A stretch of 64,000 nt of DNA, from assembly GCA_029259775.1 (NCBI GenBank), contig JAJDEN010000058.1, forward strand, positions 1 through 64,000, read 5' to 3'. The position numbers were made by a program, and so were the translations under genes. The notes under the pieces are model-generated. The model saw only the letters and a program-made list of their open reading frames with translations, made no database searches and was not told the origin of the DNA. This document shows positions 16,252 through 25,850 of this stretch, piece after piece; within the stretch, counting starts at the first letter, position 1; each line of letters begins with the position of its first letter. The DNA comes from Planctomycetota bacterium. Its GTDB lineage: Bacteria > Planctomycetota > PLA2 > JAEUHO01.

Positions 16252-17936
16252 TACTTCAATCGCCGATGCTTGCCCTTGCGCTCGCCCTGCCTGCCCATAT
16301 CCGCCAGCTCCTGCGCACGGCGCTCGTGGTAGGTCTCGTAGTTGCCCTCCCAGAAGCGCGCGCGACCCTCCTCCTCGAACGAGAGGATGTGCGTCGCGAC
16401 CCGGTCGAGGAAGAACCTGTCATGGGAGACCACGATGGCCGAACCGGCGAACCCATCCAATGCTTCCTCGAGCACCTGGATCGTGGTCACGTCGAGATCG
16501 TTGGTCGGCTCATCGACCAGCAGCACATTGCCGCCCTTGCGCAGCATCTTCGCGAGCTGCACACGGTTGCGCTGGCCGCCCGAGAGCGTGCCGACCAACT
16601 GCTGCTGATCGGCGCCCCGGAAGTTGAACTTCGACACGTAGGCGCGTGAGTTGACCTTGCGCTTGCCGAGCGAGAGCTCGTCCGCGCCGTCCGTGATGAC
16701 CTGCCAGACGTTCTTGTCCGGGTCGAGATCGCCGCGGTCCTGGTCGACGTAGCAGAGGTCGACCGTGGATCCCATGTCGACCTCGCCGCTGTCGGCCTTG
16801 AGCTGGCCCGCGATGATCTTGAGCATCGTGGTCTTGCCCGTGCCGTTGGGGCCGATGACGCCCAGGATGGCACCAGGCGGCAGCTCGAACGTGACGTCCT
16901 TCAGAACGGACTTGTCGCCGAACGACTTGCACACCCCGTTCAGGTTCACGACCTTCGTGCCGAGCTTTTGCGTGACCGGGATCATCAGCGCGAAGTCGTC
17001 CGTGCGCTTCTGCTGGTCCTGGTGCGATTGGAAGAGCTCCTGGTAGTCACGGATACGCGCCTTGTTCTTGGCCAGGCGACCCTTCGGGTTGCGTCCGATC
17101 CACTCGCGCTCGCGCTCGAGGCGCTTCTTGCGCGCCTTGGAGTGCGCGTCCTCGCTCTTGGTCTCGCGTGCGCGCTGCTCGAGGTAGATCGAGTAGTTGC
17201 CCTTGTAGGGGTTGGCCCTGCCCTCGCGCATCTCGAGCATCCACTGCGCGACGTTGTCGAGGAAGTACCGGTCATGCGTGATGGCGATGACCGTGCCGTC
17301 GTACTCATCGAGGTGGCGCTCGAGCCAGTACACGGCATCAGCGTCCAGGTGGTTGGTCGGCTCATCGAGCAGCAGCACGTCGGGATGCTGCAAGAGGATC
17401 TTGCAGAGCGCCACGCGGCGGCGCTCGCCACCCGACAGGGGGCCGACGTCGGCGTCCCACGGCGGCAGACCCAGGGCATGGCTGGCCTGCTCGAGCGTGT
17501 GCTCGATCTCCCAGGCGCCCTTGCTCTGGATGTCGAGTTCGACCTGCGCCATCTCCGCCGAGACACGCTCCATGGCGGCCTCGTCGCTGTAGACCTCTTC
17601 CTTGCCCATCTCGTCGCCGAGCTCGTCGTAGCGCTTGAGCAGGCCGACGACCTCGCTCATGGCCTCATCCAGGTTCTCGCGCACCGTCCCGGGCGTGAGT
17701 TCGGGTTCCTGGGAGAGGTAGCCGATGCTCAGGCCGTCCGGGGTCCAGCGGGTTCCATCGAACTCGTCGTCCACCCCGGCCAGGACCCGCAAGAGGGTCG
17801 TCTTGCCGCTGCCGTTGTGGCCGATCACGCCGATGCGGGCGCCGCGGATGAACCGCAGGTTGATGTTGTCCAAGACGACCTTGCGGCCGTAGGTCTTGTT
17901 TACGCGCTGAAGGTCGAAGACGTACTCGCTGCTCAT
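16251..17936 (-). CDS. ettA: Energy-dependent translational throttle protein EttA (ABC-F ATPase)
   Basis: The protein has 561 residues, the EttA length. Two ABC cassettes are complete: Walker A GHNGSGKTT and GPNGTGKTT, signatures LSGGERRR and LSGGQRNR, Walker B LLLDEPTNHLD and LLVDEPTNDLD. Between them lie the arm and the linker (charged region around KARKKRLEREREWIGRNPKGR), the P-site tRNA interaction motif that separates ABC-F translation factors from transporters. There are no membrane segments. EttA gates the first elongation step according to ATP/ADP ratio. Its gene is convergent with yeiP across the 284-bp repeat cluster. Confidence 0.95.
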   Translation of the reverse strand: MSSEYVFDLQRVNKTYGRKVVLDNINLRFIRGARIGVIGHNGSGKTTLLRVLAGVDDEFDGTRWTPDGLSIGYLSQEPELTPGTVRENLDEAMSEVVGLLKRYDELGDEMGKEEVYSDEAAMERVSAEMAQVELDIQSKGAWEIEHTLEQASHALGLPPWDADVGPLSGGERRRVALCKILLQHPDVLLLDEPTNHLDADAVYWLERHLDEYDGTVIAITHDRYFLDNVAQWMLEMREGRANPYKGNYSIYLEQRARETKSEDAHSKARKKRLEREREWIGRNPKGRLAKNKARIRDYQELFQSHQDQQKRTDDFALMIPVTQKLGTKVVNLNGVCKSFGDKSVLKDVTFELPPGAILGVIGPNGTGKTTMLKIIAGQLKADSGEVDMGSTVDLCYVDQDRGDLDPDKNVWQVITDGADELSLGKRKVNSRAYVSKFNFRGADQQQLVGTLSGGQRNRVQLAKMLRKGGNVLLVDEPTNDLDVTTIQVLEEALDGFAGSAIVVSHDRFFLDRVATHILSFEEEGRARFWEGNYETYHERRAQELADMGRQGERKGKHRRLK

Positions 17937-18004
17937 CGGCGCTGTTGTACGGCTAGGATCTAGATTGCGCGGCCTTTGGGCCGAGCGCCCCGTGGAGGCA
18001 TCTC

Positions 18005-18205
18005 ATGCGCTCAGGCATCAAGACGTGGCTCGTCAACGTGACCTGCGGCCTGCTGGCCTACACTGGATCCCGATTCATCTGGGCCGAGAAGGACTCCGGC
18101 TTCACCAAGCTGCCCTTCGAGCTGCTCACCTTCGCGGCCTTCTACCTGATCCTCCAGGTGCTGATTCGGGGCCGGAAGCTCGCCCAGAAGAGCAAGGCGT
18201 CGTAG
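18005..18205 (+). CDS. Small hypothetical membrane protein
   Basis: The protein has 66 residues and is not recognised. It has a possible amphipathic or membrane segment at about 7-25 and a clear one at about 38-55, with a basic C-terminus (RGRKLAQKSKAS), which suggests a cytoplasmic tail. GTGGAGG at about 17992-17998 lies 6-7 nt before the ATG, and a TAGGAT box is at 17954-17959. It is followed after 26 bp by the first of two secreted paralogues, so it may be the first gene of that unit. Confidence 0.68.
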   Translation: MRSGIKTWLVNVTCGLLAYTGSRFIWAEKDSGFTKLPFELLTFAAFYLILQVLIRGRKLAQKSKAS

Positions 18206-18231
18206 GTCGCCCGGAGGGACCGGATCCACCC

Positions 18232-19947
18232 ATGCAGCTCCGCTTCGTCCTCTTCAGCCTGCTCGCAGCCGCTCTGGTCGCCGCGCTGCTTCTCGGCTGG
18301 GACGAGATCTTCCCGGGCCCGCTCGAGGACGGCGCCGACCCTGCAGCGCAGGGGCCCCCCGAGCTCCTCCAGGCCGAGGGACCGGGCGACGTGGCCGCGA
18401 GACCCGGGCTCGAAGGACGCACCGGATCCGAGGCGGAGGCCTTGCGTGCGAAGCGAGGCGACGTCGAGGTGCTCGTCCTCGGGCGTGGGGGCGCTCCCTT
18501 CCCCGGCGCGCTGGTCGTCGTGCGCACCGTTGACGGTCGAGTGGCGGGCGATGTCGCTGACCACGTGGAAATCACGGACTTCGACGGCCGGGTCGTGTTC
18601 CGGGACCAGCCGTACGACGGCAGCCGCGTTCTCGGGATTCAAGCGCTGCATCAGGAGACCTTCTTCGGCGATCGCCCTGCCTCGCAGGCCCCACGCGTGG
18701 GGACCGTCCCCATCACGGGTCCTCGCCACACGTACATGGCGGAGACCGGATTCTGGATGACTGTCCGTGTCGTCGACGCGGAGAGCGGCAGGCTCGTCAA
18801 GGGTGCGCAGCTTCGTGGCGATGATTCGAGGGAGAAGGACAACAAGGCCTGGGTGAAGGCGCCGGCACGCTTCTTCGTCGTACCGCCCGTGCCGCCCATC
18901 ACGCGCCATGCACACCTCGGCTTCACAACGGCGCCCCTCGCCGGGTGGAGCCTGTGGGAGAGCAACGAGGTCCGGACCGTGATCAGCCCGTACGCGCGCG
19001 AGCTGCTCTACATCTACCCCATGCGGCGGGAGCTTCCTCTCACCGTGGCCTTGGTTGACAGCGAGGGGCGTGCCATGGAGGCGACGTACAAGGAGTTGAA
19101 GATCGGTGACGTGAAGCCGCGTCACCTCAGCTGGGACACCGACGCCTTCGGCCGGCTCGTGTTCAAGGGCGTGCCGTGGTTGCGCGACGAGCTGGTGCTG
19201 CTCGAGGTCGCGTCCAAGGATAAGGAACGCACGGCGCTCGACGTGTTCCGAATCCCGCCGCACGAAGGCGCACGCGTTTCGCGAACCATGCGCATTGACA
19301 CCCATGTCGTCCTCCACGGGGACCTGCCTCGCCCGTTCCCCTTGGGGGGCGCCGTGGGCGGCAAGCCGTTCGGCGGCCGCACCAAGAACAAGAGGGACAA
19401 GGAACTGATCGTGAGGGTCCTGCGCAGGGACGGTGCACCGGCCGTGGACTGCCGGGTGGCCGTGGACGACGAGTGGCCGGGCGTCTCGCTCACAACGGAC
19501 GCCCGCGGACGTGCGCACTTCCGGGGTCTCCGGTCGGGCAAGGTCCTCGTCGTCGCGCGCCAAGCCGGCCTCCTGCCCATGACCGGCGGCACCAAGCTGA
19601 GTTCGGGCAAGGTCACCAAGCTGACGTTGCGCGAGGGCTCAGGAGGTAGCCTAGACATCGAGGTCGTCGACGACGACGGCAAGCCGCTCAGCTACGCGAC
19701 CCTGCGTGTCGCCACGCCATCGAGGCTTCCTTGGCTGGACGTTCACGACGGCATCCAGCGCTTGGATCCGTTCGCAGATCACCGGGGGCGGCGGACCCTT
19801 GAGCACGTCGAGCCGGGTTCCATCTTGATCCACACCTACTGGGGCTCGCGCAAGGGCGAGCAGCGCCTCAAGCTGGCGGAGGGTGAGAGGAAGAGCGTGC
19901 GCATCGTTCTTCCCAAGCCCCACAAGTTCAAGGGCGAAGGCAAGTAG
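18232..19947 (+). CDS. Secreted/membrane-anchored protein with carboxypeptidase-regulatory-like domains, paralogue A
   Basis: The protein has 571 residues. An N-terminal hydrophobic helix (about 5-25) is followed by a low-complexity Pro/Ala/Glu spacer, then repeated beta-sandwich segments of the carboxypeptidase-regulatory-like or Ig type (for example VEVLVLGRGGAPFPGALVVV and LIVRVLRRDGAPAVDCRVAV). The C-terminal 100 residues, with IQRLDPFADHRGRRTLEHV, are shared with the next gene. The ATG at 18232 is preceded by CGGAGGGA (about 18210-18218), somewhat distant. The likely place is the cell envelope. No enzymatic motif is seen; a structural or ligand-binding role is a guess. Confidence 0.78.
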   Translation: MQLRFVLFSLLAAALVAALLLGWDEIFPGPLEDGADPAAQGPPELLQAEGPGDVAARPGLEGRTGSEAEALRAKRGDVEVLVLGRGGAPFPGALVVVRTVDGRVAGDVADHVEITDFDGRVVFRDQPYDGSRVLGIQALHQETFFGDRPASQAPRVGTVPITGPRHTYMAETGFWMTVRVVDAESGRLVKGAQLRGDDSREKDNKAWVKAPARFFVVPPVPPITRHAHLGFTTAPLAGWSLWESNEVRTVISPYARELLYIYPMRRELPLTVALVDSEGRAMEATYKELKIGDVKPRHLSWDTDAFGRLVFKGVPWLRDELVLLEVASKDKERTALDVFRIPPHEGARVSRTMRIDTHVVLHGDLPRPFPLGGAVGGKPFGGRTKNKRDKELIVRVLRRDGAPAVDCRVAVDDEWPGVSLTTDARGRAHFRGLRSGKVLVVARQAGLLPMTGGTKLSSGKVTKLTLREGSGGSLDIEVVDDDGKPLSYATLRVATPSRLPWLDVHDGIQRLDPFADHRGRRTLEHVEPGSILIHTYWGSRKGEQRLKLAEGERKSVRIVLPKPHKFKGEGK

Positions 19948-19984
19948 CGCGAACCCCGGGCCCCTCGGTAGCGTTCGGAGACGC

Positions 19985-21724
19985 ATGCGACGTCGACTCT
20001 CCTGGCTGCCGTTCCTGCTCGCGATCCTCGCGGGCATGTGGCTGCTCTGGCCTACGGACGACGTTGGCCGCGGAGGGGTGGAGGTCGACGATCCCGCTCG
20101 AAGCGGTGAGGCGCCCGACCTGATGTCGGCGGAGGGCCTCGGCAAGGATGCGAAGCCCCCCAAGCTCAAGACGCGCGCGCCAGGCACCGGCGCCACGAAG
20201 ACCGCGGGGCCGTCCCAGGCCTGCACGATCAAGGTCTACGGACCCGCACGACAGCCGCGTGTCGGCATGCCCGTGCGCATCCGCGATCCGCGCGACGCAC
20301 GGGAACAGGTCACCCTCCTGACCAACCACGCGGGCATCGTCACCGTGCCCGGTGTCGCGCTCGACGGCTCCGTCGAGGCGGCGGCGCTCTCGTCGTGGCG
20401 CCCGGACGCTGCGGTGCTCGGGCGCGTACGGCTGACCAAGCCAATCCACCAGATCCTGTGCCCCGGCGGCCTCGTCCTCGAGACGACCTTCGTCGATGCC
20501 GTCAGTGACGCCGACATGGATCTTGCGTGGACGCCCTTCCCAACGATCGAACACCCGCCGCCGCTCGCGGTCGCTGGCCGCGCAACGGTCGCCGTGCTGC
20601 CGGGTGACAAGACGCGCATCGGTTTCTCCCTCGAGAACTCCCTGTTGCCCGCGCACGTCGCCTGGGAACCGTCAGGCTGGACCACCCGCGTGTCGCGGCG
20701 CGCGCGCAAGCTTGTCATGACGTATCCGCTCAGGCGCCACGCGCGCGTCCACGTGGTGGCCGAGGAACATGACGGCAGCGGCACGCAGCGGGCCCGCGTC
20801 GAGGGGTTTGCGATCGCCGGGCGCCACGTCACGCGCGACGTCACGTGGATTCCCGATCGCGGCGGCATGCTCGTGCGCGGCATCCCCTACTTCCGCGATC
20901 GTCCCCTCGAGGTGCTGGTCACCCGTCCCGCGAAACCGCCCGGCCCCGACGAAGAAGAGATCGAGGACCGCATCGAGTTGGACGTCGAGGTGATGGAGGA
21001 GGCGTCCGAGCGGGAGTTCGTGGTGCACAGCGATGTCTACGAGGAGGCCCACGAGGACGCCGCGCTCGGCAGGAAGCCGTTGCCGCCGACGTGGGAACAG
21101 CTCTGCACGGTGAAGGCTCGCTTTCCCAAGAACCCGCTGCAATCCGTGCTGTTCGGCGCCGACGGCGACACGATGGAGATCGGCTTCGACCACAATCGTC
21201 GTGGTACCGCAGTCCCGGAGGGGGAGGCCGAGGTCCTGGTGCTCGACCGTGCGGGCAAGCCGGTCGGCGGAGCGCGGGTGTGGTGCTCCCGTCTCGCCGA
21301 ACGCACGGATGCAAGCGGTCGCGCGCGTTGGCGCGCCCTCCCAGCCGGGGAGCAGACCGTGCGCCTCGACGAGCCGGGCTTCGTCTCCACGAGCGCGCCC
21401 GTCGTCGTGCGCTCCGGCCAACGCACCAAGATCACCCTGCGCGAAGCCGCGGGCAGCACGCTCGAGGTACGGGTCGTTGACAAGAAGGGCGAGCCGCTGC
21501 CGTACGCCATGGTCGCGCTCGACGTGAAGTCAGGCTGGATCGACATCGAGGACGGCGTGCAGCGCATCGATCCGTTCACCGACATCCGCGGCCGCCGCAC
21601 CATGCGCAACGTCCCGTCGGGCAAGCGCATCGTGCGCGCGCACTGGGGCGGCCTGGACGGCTACGCCACGGTGGTCGTGAAGCCAGGCCAAGCGGCCAAG
21701 GTCACGGTCACGCTGAAGGAGTGA
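19985..21724 (+). CDS. Secreted/membrane-anchored protein with carboxypeptidase-regulatory-like domains, paralogue B
   Basis: The protein has 579 residues with an N-terminal helix (about 5-24), a charged spacer, and several beta-sandwich repeats (such as AEVLVLDRAGKPVGGARVW). Its C-terminal segment VQRIDPFTDIRGRRTMRNV aligns with the same region of paralogue A, so the two arose by tandem duplication. A distinctive acidic loop (about 318-342, PGPDEEEIEDRIELD) is absent from A. The gap to A is 37 bp. The 3' end overlaps the convergent alcohol dehydrogenase by 17 bp. Function unknown. Confidence 0.77.
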   Translation: MRRRLSWLPFLLAILAGMWLLWPTDDVGRGGVEVDDPARSGEAPDLMSAEGLGKDAKPPKLKTRAPGTGATKTAGPSQACTIKVYGPARQPRVGMPVRIRDPRDAREQVTLLTNHAGIVTVPGVALDGSVEAAALSSWRPDAAVLGRVRLTKPIHQILCPGGLVLETTFVDAVSDADMDLAWTPFPTIEHPPPLAVAGRATVAVLPGDKTRIGFSLENSLLPAHVAWEPSGWTTRVSRRARKLVMTYPLRRHARVHVVAEEHDGSGTQRARVEGFAIAGRHVTRDVTWIPDRGGMLVRGIPYFRDRPLEVLVTRPAKPPGPDEEEIEDRIELDVEVMEEASEREFVVHSDVYEEAHEDAALGRKPLPPTWEQLCTVKARFPKNPLQSVLFGADGDTMEIGFDHNRRGTAVPEGEAEVLVLDRAGKPVGGARVWCSRLAERTDASGRARWRALPAGEQTVRLDEPGFVSTSAPVVVRSGQRTKITLREAAGSTLEVRVVDKKGEPLPYAMVALDVKSGWIDIEDGVQRIDPFTDIRGRRTMRNVPSGKRIVRAHWGGLDGYATVVVKPGQAAKVTVTLKE

Positions 21725-22748
21725 CGACGGCCTTCAGCGGCCCGCCGCCCGACGCGGCGCGTTTCATGAACGCGGGCAGTTCTTCGAGCGGCAGATGCTC
21801 CTGCAGAAGCAGCCCAGGCTCGATGAAGCCGCCTTCCAGCAGGCGCAGCGCCTCGGCGAAGTGAAACGGCGTGTGGTGGAACGAGGCGGTCACCAGCAGC
21901 TCTTCGTAGTGCAGCCGCTGCGTGTCGAGGGCCACATTCGTGCGCTCGGGGGGGCCGCCGAAGAGGTTGACGCGCCCACCCGGTGACACGGCGGCCAACG
22001 CCAGCTCCCAGGCGGCGGTCGAGCCCACGGCCTCGATGACCAAGTCGGCCTTCACCGGGTCGGGGTCGAACTCATGGGCGAGCTCGGAGCGTTCCGCGCC
22101 GAGCTCGAGCGCGATCGTCGCGCGCTCGGGGCGGCGACCGACGGCCAGGACATGCGCCCCGCTCGCCGCCAGCACCTTGACCCAGAGCAAGCCGAGCGCG
22201 CCCGTGCCGATCACCACCGCGCGCTCGCCGCGCCGCGCCGGCGTGCGGTCGTTGCCCTTGATGACGCACGCGAGCGGTTCGGTGATCGCCGCCGCTTCGG
22301 TGGCCAGGCCCTCGGGGATGCGGTGCAGGTTCCCGGCCACGATGCGCGCCGGCACGATCAGCTTCTCGGCGAAGAAGCCGCCGAGCCAGACCATGTCCTC
22401 GCACTGCGCCGTCATGCCGTGGTCGCACGCGCGGCACGTCCCGCAGGAGGCGGAGTTCGCCGGTACGACGCGGTCGCCGACGGCGAAGCTCGTGACGCCC
22501 TCGCCGACGGCGTCGATGACCCCCGCGCCTTCGTGGCCGAACGGCAGCGGCGGTCGGCCCATGCGCGCGTGGTATCCGCGCCGGTAGACCTTGATCGACG
22601 TGCCGCCGGTGACCGCAGCCTCGACCGCGACGCGCACCTGGCCGGGACCCGGCGCGGGGGCCGCGACGTCCTTGATGACGAGGTCGGCCGGGCCTCGCAA
22701 GATCGCCGCGCGCATGCTCGACGAATCGCTCGTCGAGGTGTCAGTCAC
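21708..22748 (-). CDS. Zinc-dependent alcohol dehydrogenase (MDR family)
   Basis: The protein has 346 residues. The GHEGAGV motif (about 72-78) with the zinc-binding His-Glu, the structural zinc cysteines CGTCRACDHGMTAQC, and the Rossmann glycine motif GTGALG (about 177-182) are present. The usual catalytic Cys near residue 45 is replaced: the sequence reads VTGGTSIKVYRRG, so the first zinc ligand is not the standard one, a variation seen in some sorbitol-dehydrogenase-like and bacteriochlorophyllide-dehydrogenase-like members. It overlaps the upstream dehydrogenase by 8 bp. Substrate unknown. Confidence 0.87.
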   Translation of the reverse strand: MTDTSTSDSSSMRAAILRGPADLVIKDVAAPAPGPGQVRVAVEAAVTGGTSIKVYRRGYHARMGRPPLPFGHEGAGVIDAVGEGVTSFAVGDRVVPANSASCGTCRACDHGMTAQCEDMVWLGGFFAEKLIVPARIVAGNLHRIPEGLATEAAAITEPLACVIKGNDRTPARRGERAVVIGTGALGLLWVKVLAASGAHVLAVGRRPERATIALELGAERSELAHEFDPDPVKADLVIEAVGSTAAWELALAAVSPGGRVNLFGGPPERTNVALDTQRLHYEELLVTASFHHTPFHFAEALRLLEGGFIEPGLLLQEHLPLEELPAFMKRAASGGGPLKAVVTPSA

Positions 22749-23823
22749 CGAAGCCCTCGCCTTGCAGCACCATCACCTTGCACACGTCGTCGCCGGGTTC
22801 GGCCGCGTGCGCGAAGGCTTCCGCCGTCTTCGCCAGCGGGTAGCGGTCGCTGATGAGCGAGCTGACGTCGATCTCACCGTCGAACACGACACGCGCGGCT
22901 TCCTCGGCCAGATCCACGGACGCCGAGTAGCTTCCGAGCAGCCGTTTCTCGCCCATGCAGAGGTCGCCGACGTCGAGCTGGGCGCTCTCGCCGCGGCGCG
23001 TGTTGGCGAACAGCAGGACGGTTCCCCCGGGACGCGTCGCACCTACGGCTTCGGAGACGGGCACGCCACCCGGTGCCGCGACCAGGGCATGATCGGCGCC
23101 GCGACCGCGGGTGAGCTCGCGGCAGGCTTCGCCGAGGTCGCGCGAGAGGGGATCGATGGTGTCGATGGCACCCATGTCGCGGGCGCGCTGACGCCGGCCC
23201 GGAAGCGGATCGCTGCCGACGACCTCCGCGCCTTCGCGCGCGGCCAACTGCATCAGGATCAGGCCGATGCTGCCGAGCCCGACGACGACCACCAGGTCGC
23301 CTTCGTCCACGCCGGCCAGCCGCACGGCCTTCAGCGCCGTGTTGACCGGCTCGACGAACGTGGCGTCTTCGAAGGACACACCACCCGGCACGGCGGTCAG
23401 CCCGCCCTCAGCCACGATCCACGGCATCACGCGGACGTACTCCGCGTACCCGCCGCCGGCGGCCTCGAAGCCGGCCGTGATGCCCGTCTTCTGGTACTGC
23501 GGGCACTGCGCGAACAAGCGCCGCCGGCTGTACCAGGAGTCGCGCTCGGGCACATGGTGGTAGAGCGCCACGCGGTCGCCCTCGGTCCAGCCGTCCACAT
23601 CGCCCCGCGTCGCGACGATCGTTCCGGCGGTCTCATGCCCGTAGATCCGCGGCGGCTCGTGCAGCCCCAGGCGGACCTTCTTGATGTCGGTCCCGCAGAC
23701 GCCGCAGGCCGCCACGCGGACGAGGACTTCGCCCTCGGCGAGCTCGGGGACCGGGATCTCCTCGATCCGGAGGTCGTCCTTGCCGCGGTAGACGGCAGCC
23801 TGTTGGGTCGTGGGAAGCGTCAC
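22741..23823 (-). CDS. Zinc-dependent alcohol dehydrogenase (sorbitol/threonine dehydrogenase-like)
   Basis: The protein has 360 residues. Its catalytic zinc motif CGVCGTD (about 37-43) and GHETAG (about 61-66) are standard; the structural zinc loop is degenerate, with only one clear cysteine (FAQC). The nucleotide-binding motif is VGLGSIG. The start is GTG at 23823: a TAGGAT box (23832-23837) lies 8 nt upstream with no Shine-Dalgarno, and the longer open frame reaches far into the divergent gene. It is coupled to the downstream dehydrogenase by an 8-bp overlap. It resembles L-threonine 3-dehydrogenase and polyol dehydrogenases; the choice cannot be made from the sequence alone. Confidence 0.88.
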   Translation of the reverse strand: MTLPTTQQAAVYRGKDDLRIEEIPVPELAEGEVLVRVAACGVCGTDIKKVRLGLHEPPRIYGHETAGTIVATRGDVDGWTEGDRVALYHHVPERDSWYSRRRLFAQCPQYQKTGITAGFEAAGGGYAEYVRVMPWIVAEGGLTAVPGGVSFEDATFVEPVNTALKAVRLAGVDEGDLVVVVGLGSIGLILMQLAAREGAEVVGSDPLPGRRQRARDMGAIDTIDPLSRDLGEACRELTRGRGADHALVAAPGGVPVSEAVGATRPGGTVLLFANTRRGESAQLDVGDLCMGEKRLLGSYSASVDLAEEAARVVFDGEIDVSSLISDRYPLAKTAEAFAHAAEPGDDVCKVMVLQGEGFGD

Positions 23824-23895
23824 AGGGCGCGATCCTATCCGCGAAGCAAGTGTGTGGCGGCTAGACTCCTGGGCCCAACCCCCGGAGGTGAGCGC

Positions 23896-24927
23896 ATGCG
23901 CGCTGTGGTGATTCGTGAGCACGGCGGCTACGACAAGCTGGTCTTCGAAGAGCGCGATGTGCCCGAACCGGGGCCCGGTGAGGTGCGCATCGCGGTCCGG
24001 GCAGCGGGTCTGAATCACCTCGACGCCTGGGTCCGGCGCGGTGTGCCGGGCCACCGCTTCCCGCTGCCGATGGTGCCTGGCTGCGATGGGGCCGGCGTCC
24101 TCGACGCCCTGGGCGCCGGCGTGACCCGCTTCGAGCTGGGGCAGCGTGTCTTGATCGCGCCCGGCGTGGTCGAGGGCGACGACGGCGCCACCGCCGCGGG
24201 CCGGGACCATCTCTCGCCGAGCTACGGCATTTTCGGCGAGACGCGCGACGGCACGTGCGCCGAGCAGATCGTCGTTCCGGCGCGCAACGCGATCCCGATC
24301 GCCGACCACGTGTCCTTCGAGGACGCGGCGGCCTTCCCCCTCGCGACGCTCACGGCGTGGAACATGGTCGTGCGTCGCGCGCAGCTGGAGGCGGGGGAGA
24401 CGATCCTCATCCACGCGGCCGGCAGCGGCGTGTCGACCGCGGCGATCCAGATCGCCAAGCTCGCCGGCGCGTCGAAGATCATCACGACCACCAGCACGGC
24501 GGCCAAGGCCGACCGCGCCCGCGAGCTCGGCGCCGACGAGGTGATCGACTACAGCGATCCCACCTGGTCGAAGCAGGTGAAGTCCCTGACGGCCGGCCGC
24601 GGTGTCGACGTCGTCATCGACCACGTCGGCGAGGCGACGTTCGCGAACTCGCTGAAGACGCTCGTCCGGGGCGGACGCTACGCCTTCTGCGGCGCGACCA
24701 CCGGCCCCAAGGGCGACATGAACCTCAACCTCGTGTTCTTCAAGTACATCAGCGTGCTCGGCAGCACGATGGGTAGCCTCGGCGACGTGCACGTGATCAC
24801 GCGGTTGCTCGAGGCCGGCAAGCTCAAGCCCATCGTTGACGCCGTGCTTCCGCTGAGCGAGATCGGCGAGGCCCACCGGCGGCTCGAGGCGCGCGAGGTC
24901 TTCGGCAAGCTCGTGCTCACCCCGTAG
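23896..24927 (+). CDS. Quinone oxidoreductase-like zinc-independent MDR dehydrogenase
   Basis: The protein has 343 residues. The N-terminal GroES-like domain includes AAGLNHLDAWVRRG and the GCDGAG motif; the Rossmann domain has HAAGSGVSTAAIQIAKLAG (about 172-190). There are no structural zinc cysteines, as in QOR/crotonyl-CoA-reductase-like members, so it probably reduces an enone or quinone with NADPH. GGAGG at 23884-23888 precedes the ATG by 7 nt and a TAGACT box is at 23862-23867. The enoyl-CoA hydratase gene follows after 8 bp, hinting at an acyl-CoA or alkenal pathway. Confidence 0.88.
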   Translation: MRAVVIREHGGYDKLVFEERDVPEPGPGEVRIAVRAAGLNHLDAWVRRGVPGHRFPLPMVPGCDGAGVLDALGAGVTRFELGQRVLIAPGVVEGDDGATAAGRDHLSPSYGIFGETRDGTCAEQIVVPARNAIPIADHVSFEDAAAFPLATLTAWNMVVRRAQLEAGETILIHAAGSGVSTAAIQIAKLAGASKIITTTSTAAKADRARELGADEVIDYSDPTWSKQVKSLTAGRGVDVVIDHVGEATFANSLKTLVRGGRYAFCGATTGPKGDMNLNLVFFKYISVLGSTMGSLGDVHVITRLLEAGKLKPIVDAVLPLSEIGEAHRRLEAREVFGKLVLTP

Positions 24928-24935
24928 GAGATTGC

Positions 24936-25724
24936 ATGTCGTACGACACGATCACGGTCGACATCGACGACGGCATCGCCGTCATCACACTCAACCGTCC
25001 CGACGTGCGCAACGCCATCAACCAGCAGATGGTCGATGACCTGCACGTGGCTCTCGAGGCCCTGGAGCAGGACGAATCCCTCTCGGCGCTCATCCTCACC
25101 TCGGCGGGCGGCAAGGCCTTCATGTCGGGGGCGGACATCGCCGAGCTGCGGGAGCGCCGCCGCGATGACGCGCTGAAGGGCATCAACAGCAGCCTCTTCG
25201 CCCGGCTCGAGCGCTTTCCGAGGCCGACCGTCGCGGCGATCGTTGGTTGGTGCCTGGGCGGTGGCTGCGAGCTGTCCCTGACGTGCGACTTCCGGGTGGC
25301 CGGGCGCTCCTCCAAGTTCGGGCAGCCCGAGGTGGGGCTGGGCATCATGGCGGCAGCCGGGGCGACGCGCCGGTTGCCTGCGCTCGTGGGCTTGGCGGCC
25401 GCCCGCCGGCTGCTGTTCTCGGGCGCGATCATCGACGTGGACGAGGCCGCGTCGATCGGCCTCGTCGACCGGGTCGTCGAGGACGCCGAGGTACTGGCCG
25501 CGGCGCGCGAGCTGCTGGCGCCGATCCTGAAGCAGGCGCCGGAGGCCGTGAAGCAGACCAAGCGAGCGCTGCAGGCCTGGGTGCACGGGGCCGGCGAGGC
25601 CGAACTGATGGAGCTCGACAACGAGATCCAGTCCGGCCTCTTCGAGCATCCCGACAAGTTCGCTCGCATGGACGCCTTCCTGGCGCGCCGCAAGGCCAAG
25701 CAGGACGCCAAGAAGGACGCCTGA
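24936..25724 (+). CDS. Enoyl-CoA hydratase/isomerase family protein
   Basis: The protein has 262 residues, the normal crotonase length. The CoA-binding oxyanion hole AFMSGADI and GWCLGGGCELSLTCDFRVA are present, and the two catalytic acids of true hydratases appear as the Glu in GGGCEL and the Glu in FGQPEVGLG. The C-terminal helix is lysine-rich. It most likely hydrates short-chain trans-2-enoyl-CoA in beta-oxidation or an amino-acid degradation route. It lies 8 bp behind the quinone-oxidoreductase-like gene; the 3-hydroxyacyl-CoA dehydrogenase that would take its product is 0.8 kb downstream. Confidence 0.93.
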   Translation: MSYDTITVDIDDGIAVITLNRPDVRNAINQQMVDDLHVALEALEQDESLSALILTSAGGKAFMSGADIAELRERRRDDALKGINSSLFARLERFPRPTVAAIVGWCLGGGCELSLTCDFRVAGRSSKFGQPEVGLGIMAAAGATRRLPALVGLAAARRLLFSGAIIDVDEAASIGLVDRVVEDAEVLAAARELLAPILKQAPEAVKQTKRALQAWVHGAGEAELMELDNEIQSGLFEHPDKFARMDAFLARRKAKQDAKKDA

Positions 25725-25850
25725 CCTCCCATGAAGATGGGCGACGGGATTCGCGGCGGGAGCCGCGACCGGCCCTACACTTGGGGCCAGTTTGCTTCGG
25801 GCAACGCGCGCATCCGGACGCGTGGGATGGGCCCGGGAGGTAGCTTCGTG

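Noticed and set aside
16074-16260. tRNA or small RNA gene in the yeiP-ettA gap
   Set aside because: No cloverleaf or CCA-bearing structure; the hairpins belong to repeat families.
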